A DNA stretch of 11,549 nt from Bacteroidales bacterium UBA1179 (GTDB lineage Bacteria > Bacteroidota > Bacteroidia > Bacteroidales > Bacteroidaceae): contig DBYT01000005.1 in NCBI GenBank assembly GCA_002309915.1, positions 1,793-13,341 on the forward strand, in the 5' to 3' direction. Within the stretch, counting starts at the first letter, position 1, and each line of letters starts with the position of its first letter. Under the pieces are notes generated by a model. That model ran no database searches. It saw only the letters and a list, made by a program, of their open reading frames with translations, and was not told the origin of the DNA. The position numbers and the translations under genes were made by a program. Below are positions 6,197-11,549 of this stretch, piece by piece.

Positions 6197-7442
6197 GGCC
6201 TCCTAAGGCGTTGAAATCATCAAAGAAGGCGGGGTATGACTTGGCGGTGCACTCGGCATCGCTTATGGTAATCTTTACGTCTTTGGCCGATGCAAGTATC
6301 GCCGCCGACATCGCCATGCGGTGATCGCCTGACGGGTCATAGGCGCAACTGCGAGCCGGACCTCCGGTAACGGTAAGGGTATTGTCCGATGCAAACGCAT
6401 ATATTCCGGCCATACCCAGCAGTTGCAGGATGGACTGCACGCGGTCACTCTCCTTGATGCGGAGACGTCGTATGTTATCGAAAATGGTAGTTCCCTGGGC
6501 CGATGATGCTGCAACAGCCAGGATGGGAACCAGGTCGGGGATATCGGCACAGTCAATCTTTGCCGCGGTCAGGCTTGACGGGCGGGCGGTGATGGTGCCG
6601 GCGGTGGTTGTGATGTCGGCACCCATACTGCGCAGCACATCCACGATACGGCGGTCACCCTGGGCGGAGCACTCGTAGTTCAGACCGGTGCAGGTGACAG
6701 GTTTGCTGCCGGCCACGCCTGCCGTGATCCAGAATGCTGCAGCCGACCAGTCACCCTCGACGCTGACCTGGGCATCGGCCGGTGTAAACTCCTGACCGCT
6801 TGGTATGATGTAACCGTCGGTTACAGTCTGTATGTCAATTCCGAACTGACTGAGCGCGTTCAGTGTAAGTCCTATGTATGATGAGCTCTCCTGCTTGCCG
6901 GTAACCGCAATCTTGCTCTGTATGCCCGTGAGCGGCAGAGCCATAAGCAGGCCCGATATGAACTGGGACGATATGCCGCCGTCAATGGTGTAAAGTCCGG
7001 CGGGCAGTTTACCACTGCACTTAAGGGGCATACGGCCGTTCTCGGTCATCTTTACTCCGTGAGCCGTCATCTCCTCATAAAGAGGTGAGAGGGGGCGCTC
7101 CGGCAGACGGCCCTGGCCGATGAATGTGGCATCGGCCCCGAGTGCGGCGGCTACGGGCAGCAGGAACCTCAGGGTGGATCCGCTCTCGCCGCAGTCCAGC
7201 GTGGCACCTTTGCGGACCTCCGTTATGGGCTGGACGCTGAACTTTCCGTCAGCGTATGTGATGTTTGCGCCAAGGGCGTTAAGGCAATTCATGGTTGCCT
7301 CCATATCGCGGTTCACGCTCTGGCAGACAATTGTGCAGGGCGCGTCGGATAGCGCTGCGCATATGAGCATGCGGTGGGCTACCGATTTTGAAGGCGGCAC
7401 CTGTACGTTTCCCGATACTGCTCCCGATACCTCTAGAATCAT
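6177..7442 (-). CDS. aroA: 3-phosphoshikimate 1-carboxyvinyltransferase (EPSP synthase)
   Basis: This 421-residue enzyme condenses shikimate-3-phosphate with phosphoenolpyruvate to give EPSP, step six of the shikimate pathway. Expected features are PPSKS (residues 16-20, Lys19), CGESGSTLRF (84-93), GRLPERP (111-117), DGGISSQF (154-161), DIPDLVP with Asp303 (equivalent to E. coli Asp313), RIKESDR (328-334), SGDHRMAM (371-378) and KSYPAFF with Lys401. The residue aligned with E. coli Pro101 is Phe. The ATG at 7442 overlaps the aroB stop in an ATGA, so the two genes are probably translationally coupled. The C-terminal LKIEN is encoded by a heptamer array that also provides the stop. Shikimate kinase, which makes its substrate, is not encoded in the window. 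Confidence 0.96.
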   Translation of the reverse strand: MILEVSGAVSGNVQVPPSKSVAHRMLICAALSDAPCTIVCQSVNRDMEATMNCLNALGANITYADGKFSVQPITEVRKGATLDCGESGSTLRFLLPVAAALGADATFIGQGRLPERPLSPLYEEMTAHGVKMTENGRMPLKCSGKLPAGLYTIDGGISSQFISGLLMALPLTGIQSKIAVTGKQESSSYIGLTLNALSQFGIDIQTVTDGYIIPSGQEFTPADAQVSVEGDWSAAAFWITAGVAGSKPVTCTGLNYECSAQGDRRIVDVLRSMGADITTTAGTITARPSSLTAAKIDCADIPDLVPILAVAASSAQGTTIFDNIRRLRIKESDRVQSILQLLGMAGIYAFASDNTLTVTGGPARSCAYDPSGDHRMAMSAAILASAKDVKITISDAECTAKSYPAFFDDFNALGGQLKIEN

Positions 7443-8485
7443 AATCCGGCTTTTTTCATCAGTTCAAGTACCTGACCGGCAGGCATTTTCTCCAGAGTGC
7501 ATGCGCCAATCTGCTTGGGCAGCACAAGTGTGATATCGGCTCCGCTGCGTTTCTTGTCCGACAGGATCACGCTGTAGAGCTCATCGGCCTTGAAAGGACA
7601 TGCGGTCTCAAAACCGTAATCTTTTACTACTTTGGTTATTGTGTCTGTGTAGTCAGTGAATCCGTAAACCCGGGCCACCTTTGCGGCAATTATCATTCCG
7701 CGGGCAACGGCGCTTCCATGTGTGATTGTAAAGCCGCTCAGTTTCTCTATGGCGTGACCGAATGTGTGGCCAAAGTTGAGCAATCCGCGCAGACCTTTGT
7801 CAAATTCATCCTGCTCAACGACGTCGCGTTTTATCTCTATGCAGCGGGCAATCACCTTGGTAAGGTCAAAGCTGTTGGGTGTGGCAACAGTATCGAACAG
7901 CTTGCTGTCCAGTATGATACCGTATTTGATAACCTCGGCAAAGCCGTCACGCAAAACCGAGGGGTCAAGGGTCTTAAGGTTCTCAGTGTCCAGATAGACC
8001 AGGGCGGGCTGGTGGAATGCGCCCACCAGGTTCTTGCCGGCGCTTATATCGACCGCCGTCTTGCCGCCTACTGATGAGTCAACGGCTGCCAGCAGGGTAG
8101 TGGGTACCTGAATGTACGGAATGCCGCGCAGGTAGATAGCCGCTGCGAATCCGGCCATATCGCCAACCACACCGCCGCCCAGCGCCAGCACCATATCGGT
8201 GCGTGTAACCTGCGCCTTGACCATACAGTCAATAAATGCGGTCACGTTATCAAGGGTCTTGCTCTGCTCTCCGTTTGGAATCACGTGGGCTACGGTCTTG
8301 AAACCGGCAGCCTCAAGTGAATCAGTTACGGTCTTGCCGTAGAGCGGGAAAACCTTGTCGTCGCTCAGGATAGCTACGGTGCAGGGTTTGAAACGCTCTG
8401 CAACAGCCTTTCCTATGCCGCTCAGGCACCCTTTGTCTATAAGGATGTCATAGGAGCCCGATGCGTGAACGGTGATCTTTTCCAT
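7439..8485 (-). CDS. aroB: 3-dehydroquinate synthase
   Basis: This 348-residue NAD- and metal-dependent enzyme cyclises DAHP (the product of AroF) to 3-dehydroquinate. The NAD-binding segment ALGGGVVGDMAGFAAA spans residues 101-116, PTTLLAAVDSSVGGKT 128-143, and GKNLVGAFHQP 150-160. Metal ligands expected for the family are Glu184 (in DGFAEVIKYG), His240 (NFGHTFGHA) and His256 (THG); His244 is the second His of GHTFGH. Length is typical. The gene begins 1 nt after the tyrA stop (TGATATG) and its own stop overlaps the aroA start by 4 nt, indicating one transcript and coupled translation. Its product is dehydrated by AroQ from the end of the same operon. Confidence 0.97.
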   Translation of the reverse strand: MEKITVHASGSYDILIDKGCLSGIGKAVAERFKPCTVAILSDDKVFPLYGKTVTDSLEAAGFKTVAHVIPNGEQSKTLDNVTAFIDCMVKAQVTRTDMVLALGGGVVGDMAGFAAAIYLRGIPYIQVPTTLLAAVDSSVGGKTAVDISAGKNLVGAFHQPALVYLDTENLKTLDPSVLRDGFAEVIKYGIILDSKLFDTVATPNSFDLTKVIARCIEIKRDVVEQDEFDKGLRGLLNFGHTFGHAIEKLSGFTITHGSAVARGMIIAAKVARVYGFTDYTDTITKVVKDYGFETACPFKADELYSVILSDKKRSGADITLVLPKQIGACTLEKMPAGQVLELMKKAGL

Positions 8486-8486
8486 A

Positions 8487-9320
8487 TCAGTTCTTTTCTG
8501 AGAGTTCCTTTGCTATGCGTCCGTCACGCAACAGTGCGCAGAGTGTCTGGGCGTCATCGGCCTCCATGGCACTTGCGTACTGGGTGAGGTTGTCAATCAG
8601 GGTATGTATCTCGCGCAGAAGGTTGTCCTTGTTCTCAAGGAACAGTTCTGTCCACATATTCTCATTTAGCCAGGCCACACGCGTAAGGTCACGGAAACTG
8701 CCCGCGCTGTAGCCCTTATGCTGCTGGGCCGACGGGCTCTTGATGTAGGCGTTGGAGACCACGTGGGCCAGCTGTGACGTGAATGCGATCATGCTGTCGT
8801 GCTGCTCGGGGGTGGTGAATACCACGCGCTTTAACTGCATGGGGTCCAGCAGATGCTTTATACGGTCCAGCAGCTGGATGTCATCATGCGTGGGCGGGAT
8901 GATAATCATCGATGCGTTCTGGAACATAGAACCGCGTGAGTTCTTGTAACCCGAAAGGTGTGTTCCGGCCATAGGGTGACCGCCTGCATAGGTGAATCCG
9001 TACTTGGCTGCGGCTTTCATTCCGCACTCCACTATCTTGCGCTTGGTTCCGCAGTCATCGATCACGATTGTGCTCTTGGCAATCTCCGGAGCATGGGCGT
9101 TTATCCAGCCGCATGCGGCATCGGGGGTGACTGCTATGTGGATAAGGTCACACTTCTTTATGTTGCTGCTGTCCAGCACTGCATCCAGAGTGCCTTCCAG
9201 CTGTGCAAAACAGCTTACAGACTCGTTCAGGTCATAACCGTAGACCGTCCAGCCGGCCTCCTTGTAAGCCTTGGCCAGCGATCCGCCTATCAGACCCAAT
9301 CCTACAACTGCTACAATCAT
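8487..9320 (-). CDS. tyrA: Prephenate dehydrogenase
   Basis: This 277-residue enzyme oxidatively decarboxylates prephenate to 4-hydroxyphenylpyruvate, the committed step to tyrosine. The N-terminal Rossmann fold has GLGLIGGS (residues 7-14) and an acidic Asp30 at the end of the second strand, suggesting NAD rather than NADP. The GGHPMAGTH motif (113-121) holds catalytic and binding histidines, TSQLAH (181-186) the second conserved His region, and SAGSFRDLTRVA (205-216) the prephenate-binding region. There is no fused chorismate mutase and no ACT domain, so prephenate must come from the PheA mutase and feedback is not obvious here. The gene follows aroF after 57 nt containing a heptamer array and precedes aroB by 1 nt. 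The ATG at 9320 starts directly at the nucleotide-binding strand. Confidence 0.95.
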   Translation of the reverse strand: MIVAVVGLGLIGGSLAKAYKEAGWTVYGYDLNESVSCFAQLEGTLDAVLDSSNIKKCDLIHIAVTPDAACGWINAHAPEIAKSTIVIDDCGTKRKIVECGMKAAAKYGFTYAGGHPMAGTHLSGYKNSRGSMFQNASMIIIPPTHDDIQLLDRIKHLLDPMQLKRVVFTTPEQHDSMIAFTSQLAHVVSNAYIKSPSAQQHKGYSAGSFRDLTRVAWLNENMWTELFLENKDNLLREIHTLIDNLTQYASAMEADDAQTLCALLRDGRIAKELSEKN

Positions 9321-9338
9321 CTTGCTTTCTTTGAGTTA

Positions 9339-9346
9339 CAAAAATA
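9339..9346 (-). promoter_or_regulatory. Possible internal -7 box before tyrA
   Basis: The minus strand reads TATTTTTG (TAnnTTTG) immediately downstream of heptamer array 4 and ends 18 nt before the tyrA ATG. No -33 element is at the right spacing, so this is weak evidence for an internal promoter that would bypass the aroF attenuator. Confidence 0.28.
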
Positions 9347-9374
9347 CTCAATTCTCAATTCTCAATTCTCAATT
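9347..9374 (-). repeat. Heptamer array 4 after aroF stop
   Basis: Four perfect CTCAATT units (9347-9353, 9354-9360, 9361-9367, 9368-9374) read AATTGAG on the minus strand, starting 2 nt after the aroF TGA. As at the other three sites, the array has the polarity of the gene it follows. Confidence 0.95.
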
Positions 9375-9376
9375 AC

Positions 9377-10387
9377 TCACACGATTTGCTTAAGTGCCAC
9401 CACCTTACGTGCTACCTCATCAAACTGTGCGGGAGTAAGTGACTGAGCACCGTCGCACAGCGCGTGGGTGGGATCGTTGTGAACCTCGATGATAAGACCG
9501 TCGGCGCCGGCTGCAACTGCTGCCAGACTCATGGAGGGAACCAGACGTGACTTGCCTGTGGCGTGGCTGGGGTCAACTATGATGGGCAGGTGTGACAGTT
9601 CCTTTACAACGGGGATGGCACTCAGGTCAAGCACGTTGCGGGTGTAGGTGTCGTAACTGCGAATGCCGCGCTCGCACAGTATGATGTTCTCGTTGCCGCC
9701 GGCCATGATGTACTCGGCGCTCATGAGCCACTCCTTGATGGTGCTTGAAAGACCGCGCTTAAGAAGGATGGGCTTGCGGGTGCGTCCCAGGGTCTTGAGC
9801 AGCTCAAAGTTCTGCATATTGCGGGCACCAACCTGGATAAGGTCAACATCCTCAAAGAGGTCCAGGTGTTTTTCACTCATAATCTCTGTAACTATGGGCA
9901 GACCTGTTGCCTTGCGGGCCTTACGCAGCAGTTCAAGGCCATCGGCCCCCATTCCCTGGAAATCGTAGGGAGAAGTTCTGGGTTTGAATGCGCCGCCGCG
10001 CAGAAGTTTTGCACCCGATGCCTTAACAGCCTGTGCAATCTGGGTGATTTGCTCCTCGGACTCAACTGAGCAGGGACCGGCTATCATGGCAAAGTTGCCG
10101 CCGCCAATCTTGACCTTGTTCTCACCTTCACCTATCTCTACTATTGTGTCGGCGGGGTGGAAACGGCGGTTGGCGCATTTGAACGGCTCGCTGATACGGG
10201 TGACTGACTCTATGATGTCAAGTCCGCTCAGCAGGTCGGGGTCAATCTTGCTGGTATCACCAATCAGACCTATTACTGTCTGGAACTGTCCTTCACTGAT
10301 ATGAACATCTACTCCCTGGCCTTTGATCCAGTTGATAAGGTTTTTCTTTTGAGTCTCTGAGACTCCGGCTTTAAGTACTGCTATCAT
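9377..10387 (-). CDS. aroF: DAHP synthase, type I-beta with N-terminal regulatory domain
   Basis: This 336-residue enzyme condenses phosphoenolpyruvate and erythrose-4-phosphate to DAHP, the first step of aromatic biosynthesis. It closely follows the layout of the Thermotoga maritima enzyme. A ferredoxin-like (ACT-type) domain at residues 1 to about 75 (MIAVLKAG, HISEGQFQTVIGLIGD) precedes the TIM barrel. Barrel motifs are IAGPCSVE (102-109), LLRGGAFKPRTSPY (128-141), QVGARNMQNF (185-194), LLKRG (208-212), ILCERGIR (236-243) and VDPSHA (271-276). Expected metal ligands Cys106, His275, Glu301 and Asp312 are present. In the Thermotoga protein the N-terminal domain mediates feedback inhibition by Tyr and Phe; the same is inferred here. 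The ATG at 10387 is preferred over an in-frame TTG at 10414, which lies in the terminator T-tract. It is the first gene of the operon, behind an apparent attenuator. Confidence 0.96.
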   Translation of the reverse strand: MIAVLKAGVSETQKKNLINWIKGQGVDVHISEGQFQTVIGLIGDTSKIDPDLLSGLDIIESVTRISEPFKCANRRFHPADTIVEIGEGENKVKIGGGNFAMIAGPCSVESEEQITQIAQAVKASGAKLLRGGAFKPRTSPYDFQGMGADGLELLRKARKATGLPIVTEIMSEKHLDLFEDVDLIQVGARNMQNFELLKTLGRTRKPILLKRGLSSTIKEWLMSAEYIMAGGNENIILCERGIRSYDTYTRNVLDLSAIPVVKELSHLPIIVDPSHATGKSRLVPSMSLAAVAAGADGLIIEVHNDPTHALCDGAQSLTPAQFDEVARKVVALKQIV

Positions 10388-10412
10388 AGTTTTATGTGTT
10401 TGTTTACGTATC

Positions 10413-10444
10413 AAAAAAGAGCCCGAATCATTGATCCGGGCTCT
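10413..10444 (-). terminator. Attenuator terminator upstream of aroF
   Basis: On the minus strand AGAGCCCG (10444-10437) pairs perfectly with CGGGCTCT (10425-10418); the helix extends by a G-T wobble and three more pairs to an AAT loop, and is followed by TTTTTT. It ends about 25 nt before the aroF ATG and about 40 nt after the leader peptide stop. It sits between promoter and first structural gene, not after a gene, so it should act as a conditional (premature) terminator. Confidence 0.92.
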
Positions 10445-10500
10445 CTGTTATCTTGTTCGTTAGTATGCATACAACAAATTACCCGGCTATTGTCTGGTAA
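10436..10500 (-). promoter_or_regulatory. Putative antiterminator of the aromatic operon leader
   Basis: Segment 1, TTACC (10500-10496), lies in the last leader-peptide codons. Segment 2, CCGGGTAA (10486-10479), directly follows the leader stop codon. Segment 3, CCCGG (10440-10436), is in the 5' arm of the terminator. Segment 2 can pair with segment 1 (TTACC with GGTAA) or with segment 3 (CCGGG with CCCGG, plus a T-G wobble). The 2:3 helix consumes terminator stem bases and would block termination. A small stem, TTTGTT (10478-10473) with AACAAG (10457-10452), can fold inside the 2:3 loop. A ribosome stalled early in the aromatic codons leaves segment 2 free; a ribosome at the stop codon covers it. 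This is the layout of trp-type attenuators; the folding is worked out by eye. Confidence 0.75.
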
Positions 10501-10537
10501 ACCAAAAGTAATAGAAGTATGCGTTAATTGCTTTCAT
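10487..10537 (-). CDS. Aromatic leader peptide of the aroF operon
   Basis: A 16-codon ORF (ATG 10537, TAG 10489-10487) encodes MKAINAYFYYFWFTRQ. Residues 7-13 are seven aromatic residues in a row: Tyr-Phe-Tyr-Tyr-Phe-Trp-Phe. It lies between the TACCTTTG promoter and the attenuator terminator, 100 nt before the aroF ATG. The expected role, by analogy with trp, phe and his leader peptides, is to gauge charging of tRNA-Tyr, tRNA-Phe and tRNA-Trp: slow translation of these codons would favour the antiterminator and expression of aroF and downstream genes. No Shine-Dalgarno is present, as is usual for Bacteroidota, and the ATG starts 8 nt after the -7 box, so the mRNA is nearly leaderless. The peptide itself probably has no other function. 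The composition and position make coincidence unlikely. Confidence 0.88.
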   Translation of the reverse strand: MKAINAYFYYFWFTRQ

Positions 10538-10545
10538 TTCGGGCG

Positions 10546-10553
10546 CAAAGGTA
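10546..10553 (-). promoter_or_regulatory. Promoter -7 box of the aromatic operon
   Basis: The minus strand reads TACCTTTG, a perfect TAnnTTTG match, 20 nt after the histidine kinase stop. Transcription would start only a few nucleotides before the leader peptide ATG at 10537. No convincing TTTG -33 element is seen; its position falls at the very end of the kinase gene. Confidence 0.72.
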
Positions 10554-10573
10554 AACAACATTTCAACATATTG

Positions 10574-11549
10574 TCATTCTGATCCCGTTTTTTTTGGTTC
10601 CGTGCACGGAACTTCAAATACGAACCTGGCTCCGCCGCCTGTATAAGTGGTGTCAAGATATACGTTGGCACCCATCAGGGTAGCTATCTCGCGGCATATG
10701 CTCAGTCCCAGTCCCGTACCCTGGACAAAGCTGTTCAGTTTGGTGAACCGGTCAAATATGGCCTCAGCCTGATCGGCGGGAACGCCCGGACCGGTATCTG
10801 TCACGCTGAATGTCACGTAGCCGGGCTTGGCGGTGAGTGAACTGGCCAGAACTATCTTACCTTTTGAGGTATGCTTGCAGGCGTTGGTCAGAAGGTTGAT
10901 AAGGATCTGCTGTACACGCTGCGGGTCAGTACGGAACGTGAACGGCTCCTCTGACTCCGGCTCGTAGAACATCTCCACACCCGGGTGCAGACGGTGCTCG
11001 GAACTCGATATGGCGGCACGGCACATGAAATGAACCTCACCCTCATCATACGTAATCTTGTATTCACCCTTATCCATATCGGTGGTGTTCAGGATATCCT
11101 CAAGCAGCATGATCAGAATCTTGGTGTTGTTCATTATGTGGTTTGAGAACTCCTGCTTCTCCTCTGGGGTGAGCGAATCGTCGGGGAGTGAGAGCAACTG
11201 CGAGAAACCCACTATGGCGTTGAGCGGGGTGCGTACCTCGTGGCTCATGTTCTGCACGAACCGCGTCTTGGCGGCGTTGGCAATCTCGGCCTTGCGGTTG
11301 GCGGCGGTCAGTTCGTTGATCATCTTCTGGTCATGTATCCTGCGGCGTCTCAGACCTATCACCTGACTGTATGAGAACGCCAGCAGCCCCAGCAGTATTG
11401 CCGTTACAAGAATGGTAAGTATCAGCGTCGTCCGGTCCAGTTGCTGTGATTTTTTTTCCAGATCTGCTGTCAGCACCTTGTTGCCCATCTTTGCGTCAAA
11501 TTCAGCCATATTAAGCTGGTTGAACTTGGCAAAATTGCTTTCCATCAGT
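10574..11549 (-). CDS. Sensor histidine kinase, 5'-truncated by window edge
   Basis: The C-terminal part (about 324 residues) of a membrane-bound two-component sensor kinase. The reading frame is still open at the window edge, so the true start and sensor region lie beyond 11549; an ATG at 11545 is probably internal. Counting from that Met: a likely coiled-coil segment ends near 38, a transmembrane helix spans about 39-60 (TTLILTILVTAILLGLLAF), then a HisKA domain with the phospho-acceptor His102 in QNMSHEVRTPLNAI, and a HATPase domain with N box NLLTNACKHT (218-226), DTGPGVP (250-256), FDRFTKL and GTGLGLSI (277-284). There is no C-terminal receiver domain, so it should signal to a separate response regulator not seen here. 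Bacteroidota kinases of this kind often carry TPR repeats before the membrane helix; that cannot be tested here. No terminator separates it from the aroF promoter. Confidence 0.9.
   Translation of the reverse strand, partial: LMESNFAKFNQLNMAEFDAKMGNKVLTADLEKKSQQLDRTTLILTILVTAILLGLLAFSYSQVIGLRRRRIHDQKMINELTAANRKAEIANAAKTRFVQNMSHEVRTPLNAIVGFSQLLSLPDDSLTPEEKQEFSNHIMNNTKILIMLLEDILNTTDMDKGEYKITYDEGEVHFMCRAAISSSEHRLHPGVEMFYEPESEEPFTFRTDPQRVQQILINLLTNACKHTSKGKIVLASSLTAKPGYVTFSVTDTGPGVPADQAEAIFDRFTKLNSFVQGTGLGLSICREIATLMGANVYLDTTYTGGGARFVFEVPCTEPKKTGSE

Noticed and set aside
10387..10414. In-frame TTG start giving AroF nine extra residues
   Set aside because: The TTG lies at the T-tract of the attenuator terminator, and the extra residues match nothing in the family. 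MIAVLKAG from 10387 matches the Thermotoga-type N-terminus.
10597..10612. Perfect 16-bp palindrome GTTCCGTGCACGGAAC near the kinase 3' end
   Set aside because: It lies within coding sequence (EVPCTE region). On the minus strand it is followed by A, not T, so it is not a kinase terminator. It could be an operator, but nothing supports that beyond symmetry.

Overview
This window looks like chromosomal DNA from a Bacteroidales bacterium (gut or rumen type, possibly Prevotellaceae). The evidence is the protein families present, the absence of Shine-Dalgarno sequences, promoter boxes of the Bacteroidota type (TAnnTTTG), and AT-rich heptamer arrays between genes. The genus is a guess.

Layout. At 67-1320 (-) is a secreted histidine acid phosphatase, divergent from a LacX-type aldose 1-epimerase at 1399-2286 (+). 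The epimerase converges on a GNAT-like protein (2409-3533, -) across an unusual junction: a bidirectional terminator bracketed by a perfect 34-bp inverted pair of heptamer arrays. Upstream of the GNAT-like gene, each with its own terminator, are an outer-membrane beta-barrel gene (3598-4479, -) and the end of a long minus-strand aromatic amino acid operon.

The operon is read right to left: aroF (DAHP synthase), tyrA, aroB, aroA, pheA (chorismate mutase-prephenate dehydratase), aroQ. The genes are tightly packed: tyrA/aroB are 1 nt apart, aroB/aroA overlap by 4 nt, and pheA/aroQ are 9 nt apart. Together they encode shikimate steps 1, 2, 3 and 6 and the branches to phenylalanine and tyrosine. 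Shikimate dehydrogenase, shikimate kinase, chorismate synthase and the aminotransferase are not here. A 5'-truncated sensor histidine kinase (10574-11549, -) lies upstream.

The main discovery is in the 186-bp gap between the kinase and aroF. A consensus TACCTTTG promoter is followed at once by an unlisted 16-codon ORF (10487-10537, -) encoding MKAINAYFYYFWFTRQ, with seven consecutive aromatic residues (3 Tyr, 3 Phe, 1 Trp). Next comes a CCGGG segment at its stop codon, then a strong intrinsic terminator 25 nt before aroF whose 5' arm carries the complementary CCCGG. This has the logic of a trp-type attenuator that senses aromatic aminoacyl-tRNA and controls the whole operon. With the apparent ACT-type allosteric domains of AroF and PheA, the pathway would be controlled at both transcription and enzyme level.

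A second theme is the (TTGAGAA)n arrays. Four are present, and each reads TTGAGAA on the coding strand exactly at the 3' end of a gene. In two cases the array supplies the stop codon.
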